Assembly: GCA_026545225.1 (NCBI GenBank) | Contig: CM048853.1 | Span: 15,068,755 to 15,132,754 of the forward strand | Reading direction: 5' to 3' | DNA from: Cornus controversa | Lineage: Eukaryota; Streptophyta; Magnoliopsida; Cornales; Cornaceae | Length of the DNA stretch: 64,000 bases | In this document: positions 11,857-22,656 of the stretch, piece by piece | Numbering within the stretch: the first letter of the stretch is position 1 | How the letters are laid out: the number at the start of each line of letters is the position of its first letter | Program-made: the position numbers and the translations under genes | The notes under the pieces: generated by a model | What the model saw: the letters and a program-made list of their open reading frames with translations, nothing else | Told to the model about the DNA's origin: nothing | Databases searched by the model: none

Positions 11857-13402
11857 GTGGTCAGAGGTATTTTCCTGGTTTCTAGCTCATGGGCTATGGT
11901 GTTGATAGATTCAAGTGCATCACATTCATTCATATCGATTGCATTTGCTTGTGCCTTGGGGCTGTGGGTTTCATCACTGGAGTCACCATTGTCCATTGAT
12001 ACACTAGTTGGGGGTAGGGTTACCCTGGATAGAGTGTGTCGGTCTTGCGAGATCGAGGTTGATGGGCGTCGACTAGTGTTCGACTTTGTGTTGCTAGACA
12101 TGACCACTTTCGATGTCATTCTAGGTATGGACTGGCTATCTACATTTAGAGCCACGATTGATTGTCTCCGTAGGAGAGTGACAATGTGCACACCCGAGGG
12201 TGATTACTTTTACTTTGTGGGAGAGCGGGATGATTTTTACATTCCGTCTTTACTTGGTTCCGGTGTGAGGGACGGGGTTGGATATTTCCTAGCTAGCTTG
12301 TTAGCCGAGGAGGATGAGATTGTGACTAGTGGAGGATTTCCACCGGTGGTTAGAGAGTTTGTGGATGTGTTTTCGGAGGACTTGACAGAGTTACCTCTGA
12401 TGAGAGATGTTGTGTTTAGCATTGATCTTGCTCCTGGTACCGCGCCTATCTCCATGGCACCGTATCGGATGGCACCAGCAGAGTTGATGGAGTTGAAAGA
12501 TCAATTGCAGGAATTGTTGGATAAGGGATTTGTACGACCTAGTACATCGCCTTGGGGAGCTCCGGTCCTATTTGCTAAAAAGAAGGACGGATCTTTACGG
12601 TTATGCATAGACTTCCGTAAGTTGAACCAAGCAACGATTAAGAACAAGTATCATTTACCAAGGATAGATGACTTGTTTGATCAGCTTAAGGGTTCGACTT
12701 GTTTTTTAAAAATCGACTTGAGGTCCGGGTATTACCAGTTGAGGGTAAAGGAAGAGGACATTCCGAAGACAGATTTTCGGACTAAATATGGCCACTATGA
12801 GTTTCTAGTGATGCCATTTGGTTTGACGAACGCACCAGCAGCGTTCATAGATTTGATGAACCGGATATTAAGGGTGAACTTGGATAGGTTTGTGGTGGTC
12901 TTCGTGGATGACATTCTTGTGTATTCTTCTTCTATGGAAGAGCATAAGATCCATTTGAGGACAGTGTTGCAGACATTGAGAGAGCACCGTTTGTATGCCA
13001 AATTCAAAAAATGTGAATTTTGGCTAACGGAGGTAAAGTTCCTAGGACACGTGGTGTCGGAAGGAGGAGTATCGGTAGACCCTTCTAAGATTGAAGCGGT
13101 AATGGATTGGGAGAGGCCCAAGAATGTATTTGAGATACGTAGCTTCTTGGGGTTGGTAGGATATTACCGGCATTTTGTGAAGGACTTTTCGAAGTTAGCG
13201 GCGCCGACGACCAAGCTTACTCGTAAAGGAGTTAAGTTTGAGTGGAACGAGGCTTGCGAGCATTCCTTTATGGAATTGAAGCGTAGATTGACTAGTGCTC
13301 CAATATTGATTATTCTTGAGCGCGGTTTGGGTTATGTCATCTACTGTGATGTTTCACGGGATGTTTGGGATGTGTATTGATGCAGACTGATAGGGTTGTT
13401 AC
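11857..13402 (+). pseudogene. CHR-a protease, reverse transcriptase, RNase H start
   Basis: Open for 507 codons in the gag frame. Order: protease motif [10 protein letters not shown] (DSS where gypsy proteases usually have DSG), the VILGMDWL block, then RT with [27 protein letters not shown] and [10 protein letters not shown] (around 12900), then [17 protein letters not shown] one-base deletion in the RNase H box near 13363 (DVSRDVW where CHR-b has DASRDGLG) shifts the frame to a stop at 13378-13380. The coding sequence continues in the other frame to the solo LTR and resumes beyond it. Confidence 0.92.
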
Positions 13403-14837
13403 TGATTCGTGTGTGAGTGTGACTCAAAAAGTATACCAATTAAAATTTTCCACACTTCGCAATAGAACGAATTCTTTGCAGAATAGGGCTATCGAAAGGA
13501 ATGGGTATCGTACCTCAGGGACTGTGGTCTGACTGTGTTGGATATAAGGAATTAATTCTAATTAAATTTAAAAGAAATAAATTCTGATTTTTAATTCTAA
13601 ATTAACTAGTGAAGCAATTGAACAAAAGCAAGAAAAACTAAGGAGTGTAGAGAATATAAGATAAGTCTAGGGTAATTGATTTCACCACTAACTTCACAAT
13701 CAATGGTCAATTGAACTAACTATGGGGCATCATATCATGCATAAGTGGTGTCGGTGGCTACAAGCTCACCTTCATCCGTCAAGAAGATAATATATGATTA
13801 AGGCTAAGTCATGGACTATCTTCGATTGGCATGGGCCATCTGCCTAACTACTCTACTCTAGGGTGCAGCATGGTTCATCTTCTCTAGGCATAATCCATCA
13901 AAGCCTTTAATGATATATTCAATTAAAACCATTGTGTAATAATCACTCTCATGATCACAGAAAATAAGAGGGACGAGTTCAATAACAATAATCAAGTATC
14001 TAAGACAAGATAAGAAATCATTGAAACTGAATTTATAAGACTTTTATTGCTCAATTCTATAAGAAGAATCCTCTAAATTACACAATCTATGAATGAATAC
14101 AAAAATCCCCAATAATTAGAACAATCAAACCAGTGATGTTTAGTTAGGGCTCCATCAAAACCCTGGTGGCTGAACTAGCCGCTCATGATACGCATTGTTC
14201 TCCAATGATTCTCTATTCCAAAAGCTCTTCAAAGCTGCTGCCAAGCCTCCTCAATACAGCCCTAATTTGTCACTTTAAATAGCCAAGAGAATACATCAAA
14301 GTCCTAATCCAATTAGGAATTAATTAGGTTTTCCCGCAGCACTAATCAGGTGGGTTTTTCCTGCTGACTTCGGCCCAACTTTTGACCCACTAGAAGTCCG
14401 ATTCACGGAATTTCCGTGAAATACAAAAGTGTGCAGAATCAAATTTCGTTCAACCCCACGCGTAAATTATGTCGATTTGACGCTCGGAAATAAGACTTCT
14501 GGTCCGTTTTCCAAAACGGGATTAAGACTGCATTATGCGCAGATTTGGGCTTCAGGCCCGAAACCTTCTTAAGCAACTGTAATTCTCTTGGACCTCTTTC
14601 TTGGGCTGAGTTGAGTTAAAATATGGAGTTCAATGGATCCCTTTGATGTAGGCTTCATCCAACCATCTTGCATGTCATCTTTAAAAGCTCAAAATCACGG
14701 TTTTAACTGAAATAATCATTAAGGCCCTGAAAATACAGAAAACACTAAAACAAAGTAAAATCACAAAATAATCTATCACTAAGAGAATAAAATACATAAG
14801 TTAAGAGGCTAGAATGCGTAACATTCGATGCCGATCA
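13403..14837 (-). mobile_element. Solo LTR of the ATH-c family
   Basis: Inserted in CHR-a RNase H with perfect 5-bp duplications GTTAC at 13398-13402 and 14838-14842. Its 1435 bp are the reverse complement of a diverged ATH-c LTR (1507 bp at 22657-24163): the left end matches the LTR 3' end (TGATTCGTGTGTGAGTGTGA) and the right end matches its start. No internal region remains, so the element was reduced by LTR-LTR recombination. It explains a 1.4-kb stretch with no gene. Confidence 0.95.
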
Positions 14838-16556
14838 GTTACATATGGTTCCCGACAGTTGAAGATCCACGAGCAGAATTACCCGACTCATGACTTGGAG
14901 TTGGCGGCGGTAATTTTTGCTTTGAAAACGTGGAGACATTATCTCTATGGAGATAAATTTGAGGTTTTCTCTGATCATAAGAGCTTGAAGTACCTTTTTA
15001 CACAAAAGGACTTGAATATGAGACAGAGGAGATGGGTTGAATACATGGAAGACTACAACTTCGATCTTCAGTATCACCCGGGGAAGGCTAATGTGGTTGT
15101 TGATGCATTGAGCAGGAAATCACATGGCACTTTGGCTAGCATTGCCATTCGTGAATGGAAGATGATGGAGGATATCTCAGAAATGGGATTGTGCTTCAGT
15201 GAGAGTGATGGACATGCCATTTTGTTCACACTCATAGCGCAACCAACTCTAGTGAGTGGGGTGGTTGAGGAGCAGAGGCATGACACAGAGTTAGAGAGCA
15301 TTCGCACTCGGATTACGGGTGGTGAGGCAGTGGAGGATTGGGTTATCCATTCAGACGGAGGTCTGAGGTTCAGAGGCAGAATGGTTGTTCCAATGGCTTG
15401 TAGAGATGAGGTCCTGAGGGAGTTTCATAGCTCTAGACTTGCAGTACATCCCGGTGGTACCAAGATGTACCACAACCTTCGTAGATAGTATTGGTGGAAG
15501 GGCATGAAAAAGTACGTCGTACGATTTGTGGTGAGGTGCCTCACTTGTCAACAAGTGAAGGCCGAGCATCAGAGACCAGCAGGTTTGTTACAGCCTTTAC
15601 CGGTAGCTATGTGGAAGTGGTAACACGTTACTATGGACTTTGTGACGGGGTTACCTAGGACAAGGAAGAGTCATGATGCAGTTTGGGTCATTGTGGATAG
15701 GTTGACCAAGGTGGCTCATTTCCTTCCTATTCGAGTGACAGATGATGTGGATACTCTTAGTCAGTTATATGTTGATCAGATTGTGAGACTACATGGAGTG
15801 CCTGTTTCCATTGTGTCTGATAGAGATCCGAGATTCACGTCATAGTTTTGGCAGAGTTTTCAGGCTGCACTTGATACAGACCTCCATTTCAGTACGGCTT
15901 TCCACCCTCAGACAGATGGTCAGTCGGAGCGTACTATACAGATTTTGGAGGATATGCTTAGAGCATGTGCACTTGATTTTTGAGGCATTTGGGAGGATCA
16001 CCTTCCATTGGTGGACTTTGCGTACAATAATAGCTACCAAGCTAGTATTGAGATGGCCCCATTTGAGGCCTTGTATGGTAGACCTTGTAGGTCGCCAGTT
16101 TGTTGGACAGAGGTCGGTGAGACAGTGGCTTTGGGGCCGGATATAGTCAGAGAAACTATAGAAAAGATTAAGATTATACGGCAGCATTTGCTTACGGCTT
16201 AGAGTCGTCAGAAAAGTTATGCTGACAGAAGGCGGAGGTCTTTAGCATTTGAGGTGGGGGACCATGTCTTCTTAAAGGTCTCGCCACGACGGGGTTTGAT
16301 GAGGTTTGGGCGTAGCGGAAAGTTAGCCCCACGGTTTATCGGTCCATTCAAGATATTGGATCGTGTGGGTGAGGTTGCATACTGCTTGGCATTGCCACCG
16401 CAATTGTCAAGTGTGCACAATACTTTCCACGTTTCGATGTTGAGAAAGTATAAGCCGGATCCTTCACATGTGTTAGATTGGACAGATCTTGAGGTGGAGG
16501 AGGACGTGTCTTACGAGGAGAGACCAGTACAGGTTTTGGATATTAGGGAGCAAGTG
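14838..16556 (+). pseudogene. CHR-a RNase H end and integrase
   Basis: Resumes exactly after the solo LTR with YGSRQLK, then [23 protein letters not shown] and VVDALSRK (RNase H). The integrase follows: His pair near [10 protein letters not shown] and CLTCQQVK (zinc binding), [20 protein letters not shown] and [11 protein letters not shown] (D, D, E core), the GPF module (FIGPFKILDRVGEVAY), and the start of the C-terminal segment. In-frame stops are at 15486, 15621, 15843, 15981 and 16200. The frame reaches the ATH-b insertion at 16556 and continues at 48277. Confidence 0.92.
16552..16556. other. Target-site duplication of ATH-b, left copy (AAGTG)
   Basis: Identical to 48272-48276 immediately after the other ATH-b LTR. 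The CHR-a reading frame is restored when the duplication and insert are removed, proving that 16557-48271 entered as one element. Confidence 0.95.
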
Positions 16557-17518
16557 TGATGTCGCTAAACTCGGATTATATTGTAAGCTTAATTTTGCCC
16601 TTTTTATCAAAATATAATTTAACCACTCGTAAGAGCACGAATCTTTGTAGATACGGTTCTATATAGAGGGTATCGATCCCACGAGGACTAGTCGCAATTG
16701 TCTTAAAGAAAGATTAATTCCACTTTAATCCTAAAAACAGGTTTTTGAATTTTTGTTTATAAACTATTGCATGAATGAAATGACAAAAAAATTAAAGGGT
16801 AAAGGATGGGAGAGAGAACTAGGGTTGGTTTCCACCACTAGCCATTCACATGTTCATAAGTGTAGCAAGCATGGGATTCATTAATTAAATGCCTAACAAT
16901 GTCATTAGGCTTGTGACCTCAATGACATATCAAAAGATCAATGTGTTTGTCCACCTATCATAATCCATCTTCAACAAGCATAGCTCTTCAACCTAACTAA
17001 CTACCTAATTACCCTACTCTCTAAGTAAACTTACATGCATCCAAGCTACCTTATCTTGGCATGGTTTATACAAACAAACACAACACATTCATTTAAACAC
17101 CATTATCTAGCCATCATTTGCACTTCTTGTGGAATATGCAAATGTTGTGCATTCACATGACGATTAGACTCTAAGACAAGAATAAAACCAAAATCATATG
17201 AATATATAAAAGAAATGTATGAGTGTACATGATCACTAGGCTAAATAATCAACATTTAATTACAAATCCCAAGTGCTACAAAAATGAACATGTTTACGTG
17301 GCTAGGGGTTGAAACCAACACCCTAGTAGAAGAGTTAGTTGCTCATGGTTGCCTTGCACTCTTCCATTGATGAAGAAAGTGAAGCTTCTTGGTCTGGTTC
17401 AGCTTCTCCTCTTCCTCTCCCGAATGTCTCTCCTTGGATGTCTGATGTGTGTTGAGAGATATGTGAGATATGTGGCTTTTTGGTGCTTAAAGGCTTCCTT
17501 TTTCAACTTTGGGGCCCA

Positions 17519-17552
17519 CCATATATATATATATATATATATCAATATATAT
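17519..17552 (-). promoter_or_regulatory. TATA-rich core promoter candidate in ATH-b LTR
   Basis: Alternating TA runs about 130 bases downstream (minus strand) of the palindrome cluster. The same arrangement is at 8319-8345 and 47819-47846. A single TATA box or start site cannot be assigned. Confidence 0.45.
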
Positions 17553-17680
17553 ATCCATTGTATCAAGAAGGTCCCCAAGGGTCTTGTTCAAGTCAGACAA
17601 TCCCCCTAAGTCGTGCAAAAAAGGAGATTTTGTTGCAAGTGGGAGAGCAGGTAAGCAAGTGGGCAAGTGGCTTCTGCAGA

Positions 17681-17793
17681 ATCTCGATCAATCGAGATTG
17701 GATCTCGATTGATCGAGATTTCGATCAATCGAAATAAGATCTCGATCAATCGAGATCTCGATTGATCGAGATCAACATCTCGATTGATCGAGA
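17681..17793. repeat. Palindrome cluster in ATH-b 3' LTR
   Basis: Six inverted-repeat units with CA and TG centres in mixed order, most of the 18-base form with ATCTCGAT arms. Because CA and TG centres are reverse complements, neighbouring units can also pair with each other into longer stems. Confidence 0.88.
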
Positions 17794-17979
17794 TGCCTTT
17801 GGCTGCATTTCTGACTTTTCTCTTCAGCTGCAAATAGCTTCAAACTTTGCTCCTTTTACTACAAGACCTGCAATACATCAAAAACACAAAAATACCGTAA
17901 ACATATCTCGGTAATCATAAAAATAGAACTAACATATGCAATAAAGAGGGTTCAAATGCATAGAATTGAACACTTATCA

Positions 17980-17992
17980 CACCCCCAAACTT
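17980..17992 (-). other. ATH-b polypurine tract
   Basis: AAGTTTGGGGGTG on the minus strand, directly abutting the 3' LTR. It is the primer for plus-strand DNA synthesis. The same 13-mer abuts the ATH-c 3' LTR at 32314-32326. Confidence 0.88.
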
Positions 17993-18404
17993 ACATATTG
18001 CTAGTCCCTTAGCAATGCAATATCACAAAAATAAAATTAACTATCTTATACAAAAGTTTAATCATGCTCAGTCATCAACTAGATAAAGGGCGATCATCCG
18101 TTCATTTCACATTTGGCAAATGCAACAAGTATTACAGAACTATGTGGTCATTAGCAAAAATGAACTTTCACAAGCTACAAATAAACGACAGCCCCCACAT
18201 AATGGCCAGTCCGAACAAACATACCAATTCCGACCCCAAAATCCTCTTTGAAAAGTGCACATGCATTCTAACGCGTGGCTTTTGTCATATTTGGAGAAGA
18301 AAAAGAACAAATCTGTTTTTAAGAGAAAAACTCATTAAAAAAGCTCGCCACTGCCGTTCATTATCACAAAATTTCATGATTGCTCATGTGCGGATGACCG
18401 TGCA

Positions 18405-18645
18405 ATGCTTAACTCTTTTTGTTTTCTTGTAAGCCCATGTAGCGGCATTGGGCCAATGACTCCCAAACCAATTGGCTTTAGGGCATTAGGTGAAGAAGCA
18501 CCCCTCAGACTTAATAACCGAGCTTACAAGGCGATGAACTTAAGCAAGCCACCCGCTTATTATTGCTCAACCTTGCACACTTATACGCGAATACTCCCTG
18601 CTTTGAGGCATAAAAATCCGGTTTATTGAGTGAGAAGGCTTATTG
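18405..18645 (-). ncRNA. Conserved noncoding block of Athila 3' region (possible RNA element)
   Basis: Read on the minus strand, it shares ordered short identities with ATH-c 31545-31770: ATGCCTCA, GGAGTNTTCGCGT, AAGTG, AAAGCCA, TGGTTTGGGAG and GCTACATGG, with variable spacing between. Neither copy has a shared open frame. Conservation with indels across two families fits a functional RNA region rather than protein. Function unknown; the ncRNA label is provisional. Confidence 0.45.
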
Positions 18646-19070
18646 CATTTATTTTATAATATTTTTTTATTTTTTTTTACAACAACCAGAAGAACTTATT
18701 CTCTAAGTTGTTCAGATAAAAATAGAAATTTACAAAATTCTCCATCAGACTTATACCCCACAATTTAAAATGCATGTGTGCGAATTTGTGCGGTTAAGGA
18801 CAAATTAAGGGCAAGAACTATACGTGCTCATATTTGGACAAAAATGTAGACTGTTCTAACCTACTATATAGCTTGCAAAAGTGCGGGTATTTACAATGTT
18901 AAAGTTCTTAACTACCTGCTGCATTTACCTCGGACATTTATTCGAATGAACTTCCTTTAAAAAGCAAGACATCATAGCAAGCATGCAAAAATATCAAGAA
19001 AACTGCTCTACAATGACATTCAATACTAGGACTGAACATTGCATGCATATGCAAGTGGTATAGCATACCG

Positions 19071-19083
19071 CACCCCCAAACTT
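19071..19083 (-). other. Internal PPT-like motif of ATH-b
   Basis: Exact AAGTTTGGGGGTG on the minus strand, about 1.1 kb before the true PPT. ATH-c has the equivalent at 31041, also about 1.3 kb before its PPT, and both are preceded by the phrase CATTGAGGACAATGT. Confidence 0.7.
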
Positions 19084-19878
19084 ATATGCAACATTGTCCT
19101 CAATGTTTGGACAAGAAGAAGAAGAAAAGAAGTTACCGGGACTGCAGAATGCGACAAAAATGGTATTCCAATAGTAACGGTCATCCTACAAATAAGAAAA
19201 ACCTGCACGAACACCAACTGGATACCACAAGCATTAAAAGGAACAAAAAGTATATGAAAAGAGCATAATAAAATAATTATGCACAAATGGACAATGTCAA
19301 GATCACTGCATATCTAAGGGTCTGAACTGGTGTTTCCCAATTGTCTAAGAGGTCTATGCGATAAGATATTGACTATCCAGGCACGCTAACGTATAGCATG
19401 CAAAGGGGCTGCCTTTCTTTATTACCACCATACTGCGTTGAAGCAATCTCAACAGTATTGGGAATTTAAACCAGGCGGTAATAAACGGAAATCATCAACT
19501 GAATCGCATATAACAATTAGGCAAGTGGTACTACATACATAGTCAAAGTATAGAGAACAGATATATTGACAGAAAGCAAAAATAAAGACAGTAAAGATAA
19601 GACATGGTAGAACAGAAAGAAAAAAAAACTGTATTCCATAAATGAAAATGAGTTCAGTACAAAGCGTACATAGATGTGGAATACTCATAAAAAGAAAGAA
19701 AACATGGCCAACATGGCCTATTAAACATAAAGAAAGAAAGAAAAAGAAAAGAAAATACATAAAGTAAAACAGTAAGTGCAACTATATAGAGCTACTCGAG
19801 GGTGGGTGGTGGTGGTGGTGGCTTGGTGGGAGTAGAGGTGGAGGTGGAAGCTCGTCCGGCAAGCAGGAACTGCAGGTC

Positions 19879-21014
19879 CTACCGGAAGGCACGAAACTCG
19901 TCTAAAATAGCCCTCTGACCCTGTGCCAGAGATGAAATGTCTGTCCGAATGCCTGCCAGCTGACTCTGCATCACCTGGACATGCTCGTCAAAACCCTGCT
20001 GGAGCCGCTCTACGTCAGCCGCCAGGCAGGAGTAGCCTGTCGCTAGGATGTCATGCCGCTCTGCAACAATATCCATCTCCTCCTCCTCCATCTCCTCATC
20101 ATCGGACCCATCCCCTGTAGGCTCTCCCTCATACATCTCCACCGGGGCATCCATATCTACATCGTCTGGTGGATCGCCCTGGTGGTCCTGTCGCTCTAAG
20201 TGTCGCTGCACCCTCTCCCACTGAGTAGATGTGAAGCGGGTGGGCGGTGCCAACTGAACGTCAGTATCACTGACTGGTATACTAGCACGACTGAGAAAAG
20301 CAGCGACGAAGAAAGGAAAGGGAAGCCGCCAACTCACTGCTCGCCGCATCCTCTTGTTGACGAGGCCGTCCTAGACCTTGAACATCTGCCCCCATACCAG
20401 CGACGGAACAAAAAACCACGTGCCGTGTGGAAAGCATAAAGGCAATGGAGGAGGTTGCCCCTGCGTTTTGCCACGTGCTGCAGAGGACACGCGTTCTTGA
20501 TGAGAACGGTGTCTAGGAACCATAATCTGCTTGGGCACATCGATTTGGACGTGCAATTGTGACTGGGCGTGGTAAACGCCCCACCACACATGTCCATCAT
20601 GATGGAAAAGAGTGTAGAGTCTGCTGGAAGTGCGGCCCTGTAAAGCGGTCGACCGTCCTGATCAACCATGTCTGGCGACTGCTGGTGAGGGATGCCGAGC
20701 ATCTGCGCAATCCGGCTCGACATAATAGTGATCGTCGTGGTGCCCACGACCATCTCTAATGTGTCCGGCGCTGTGCAGGAGTAAGTCATGCACTCGTAGA
20801 AGACCTGCACTAAGCGCTCGTATGCCACGTCAGTGGGAGGCACACACAATCGGTTGAGGCGACGCCTCCTGAGCTAGGCGACAGTCCATGCGCTGTCGGG
20901 ACGCGTCTCGAACTCTCTCAAGTCAAAAATTTGCTCTGGGTGAAACTTCCGAGAACGGAAGGCTCGCCCGGGCACGTCTCGAACAGAACCGGGGGCATTC
21001 TTCACCCTCGCCAT
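19879..21014 (-). pseudogene. ATH-b ORF3 (Athila env-position protein)
   Basis: Starts at ATG 21014 (MARVKNAPGSVRDV). It is homologous to ATH-c ORF3 through the block RLWFLDTVLIKNACPLQH and the same general layout: a globular N-terminal two thirds, an acidic linker (DGSDDEEMEEEE) and a C-terminal heptad-like helix (VERLQQGFDEHVQVMQ). It is broken by TAG at 20874-20876 and by a frameshift near 20340-20370. No signal peptide or strong membrane segment is evident, so calling it an envelope would rest only on position. Possibly the ATHILA ORF-1 or plant-transposon-protein domain families. Confidence 0.75.
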
Positions 21015-21028
21015 GATCTCGAAGCAGT

Positions 21029-21428
21029 CTGCACTTTATTCCAAAAATTACGTAAATAAAAGATAAAATAAGAGGAATTGTAAACTAAGAATAAACTAAA
21101 AGAAGAGAAAAAAATGAAAATGAGGTCCTAGTTCATGGTGCTGACACAAGTATTCAAAAGAATTCAATCTCAACAAGACAGCTTGAGCGGATGCAACCGA
21201 AACGATGGGTCGTGGTTGCAAACCGTACATTAAGCATTTGAAACAAAGAGAATGCAATATTTCCCCCATACATGCATTCCGACCCCCCCCCCCCGAAACT
21301 TACAAAATCCCATTATGAATATCGCAAATGCACCAATCCAACCCAACATCATTTGTCGATGTTTATTACGCCGTAAAACTATCAAAAATAGCGAGAAAGT
21401 ACGCAAAATGTAGCCATGCATCACTTAC
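21029..21428 (-). other. Candidate 5'-leader intron before ATH-b ORF3
   Basis: Minus strand: donor GAG|GTAAGTGA at 21428 and acceptor GTGCAG ending at 21029, fifteen bases before the ORF3 ATG. Length 400 bp. This is a strong consensus donor and a plausible acceptor, but no transcript evidence is available. Confidence 0.4.
21283..21301 (-). other. C12 homopolymer with PPT-like flank
   Basis: Minus strand AAGTTTC followed by twelve G: an expanded version of the AAGTTTGGGGG motif found at other ORF3-flanking sites. Homopolymer length may be uncertain because of sequencing. Confidence 0.45.
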
Positions 21429-21650
21429 CTCAAGGTGAAGATGATGCTCAGTACAAACAGAAGAAGACCCACTCGCAGCCGCGAAGAGAAGGGCGTGAGT
21501 GTGCTCACGGAGATCTCGAACTATGGTGAACGGCGGTGGATGGTCGGGGATGGTAGATCAAGTGCGCGATAGTGCTCGGAGAAAGCCTTGGATCGCTCGG
21601 CGAAGAGAAGAAGTCAGATGGTCTTTTGAAATGAGAGGGAAGCCCAACGG

Positions 21651-21658
21651 TTTAAATA
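21651..21658 (-). promoter_or_regulatory. TATA-like box upstream of ATH-b ORF3
   Basis: TATTTAAA on the minus strand, 32 bases downstream of the palindrome cluster and about 640 bases before the ORF3 ATG. ATH-c has TATAAATA in the equivalent place. Confidence 0.45.
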
Positions 21659-21689
21659 CTAATTCGGCTCACGTGCAGGCATCACGTGC

Positions 21690-22050
21690 ATCTCGATTGA
21701 TCGAGATGTGCATCTCGATCAATCGAGATTTTGATTGATCGAAATCCCACTTCGATCAATCGAGATCAGCTTCGCTCAATCGAGATCTGCTTCGATGAAT
21801 CGAGATTTTTCCTTCGATCAATCGAGACTTTACTTCGATTAATCAAGAATTTACTTCGATCGATCGAAATCCCATTTCGATCAATCGAAATTTTGATCGA
21901 TCGAGGACCTATCGAGGTGCTATCGAAGAATACTACCTCTCAGGACTTTGGGTTCGATGAATTCTCTGCAATATTTCGATCAATCGAGACTAAAATCTCG
22001 ATCAATCGAAATCTCGATTCATCGAGATCTTGGTTTCGATCAATCGAGAT
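21690..22050. repeat. Palindrome cluster upstream of ATH-b ORF3
   Basis: About thirteen degenerate units with a CGATCAATCG or CGATTGATCG core over 360 bp, the longest such array in the window. It lies outside the LTR, between integrase and ORF3. The gene-free stretch 21429-22223 is otherwise unremarkable. Confidence 0.88.
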
Positions 22051-22223
22051 GCTCAAAAATAGCCAGCTTAAGTTATGCTTCAAGGACTTGGATTTTTTTG
22101 GGACTTAGATACAAAATTGCTTAGATACAAAACCTACTTTGTATTAAAAGGGACATCATGGAAGCATGATATCTACCATGGCTACACCACCTTACACGTC
22201 TATGGCACGACGTCCGGATCGGC

Positions 22224-22656
22224 TTACGAGTCAAAATATACGGGATCCGTCAAAGTGACGACATCCACGCACACTTTTAAGCGCTGCCCGTTTACTTTGA
22301 ACAACGATCCATCTTTCAAGTCCTTCAATTCCACCGCTCCGTGGGGAGCGACGGAATTAACCAAAAATGGACCATCCCAACGGGAGCGGAGTTTTACGGG
22401 AAACAAATGGAGGCGTGAGTTGTACAACCATACTTTTTGGCCTGGCAAAAATGTTTTAACTCGAATATTACGATCATGAAAGGCTTTGAACTTTGCCTTA
22501 TAGATTTTAGCGTTCTCATACGCGTCATGTCGCAATTCTTCCAATTCATTTAATTGAAGCTTTCGATTAGATCCGGCCTTTTGTATGTCAAAATTGAAAG
22601 TTTTAGTGGCCCACATAGCTTTATGCTCCAATTCAACCAGAAGATGGCACGCTTTG
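22224..22656 (-). pseudogene. ATH-b integrase C-terminal domain
   Basis: The minus-strand frame enters from the ATH-c insertion at 22656 and ends at a stop at 22224. It begins with the end of the catalytic region ([17 protein letters not shown], also in ATH-a at about 1800-1850) and carries the GPF-type DNA-binding module ([17 protein letters not shown]) and the pol end [11 protein letters not shown]. It shows what ATH-a lost at 1741. No chromodomain follows, as expected for Athila. Confidence 0.9.

Larger units (their letters stand above)
16557..17979 (-). repeat. ATH-b 3' LTR
   Basis: 1423 bp, TG...CA. Next to it on the interior side is the PPT. Same internal order as the ATH-a LTR: palindromes (17793-17681), then a TATATATA tract (17552-17519), in minus orientation. 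Confidence 0.94.
17993..19878 (-). other. ATH-b 3' noncoding region
   Basis: About 1.9 kb between ORF3 and the PPT with no supported gene. It contains an internal exact copy of the PPT 13-mer (19071-19083) and a conserved block (18405-18645). The ORFs here are short and not shared with ATH-c. Confidence 0.7.

Noticed and set aside
18064..18629. Small plus-strand ORFs in the ATH-b 3' region
   Set aside because: Antisense to the element, and no frame is shared with the conserved ATH-c block.
21690..22050. CRISPR-like array
   Set aside because: Units are palindromic and degenerate, with variable spacing from zero to about 30 bases, and the sequence is a plant retrotransposon; no cas genes.
22075..22479. 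134-codon plus-strand ORF
   Set aside because: Antisense shadow of the ATH-b integrase C-terminus, which has a clear homologous protein on the minus strand.
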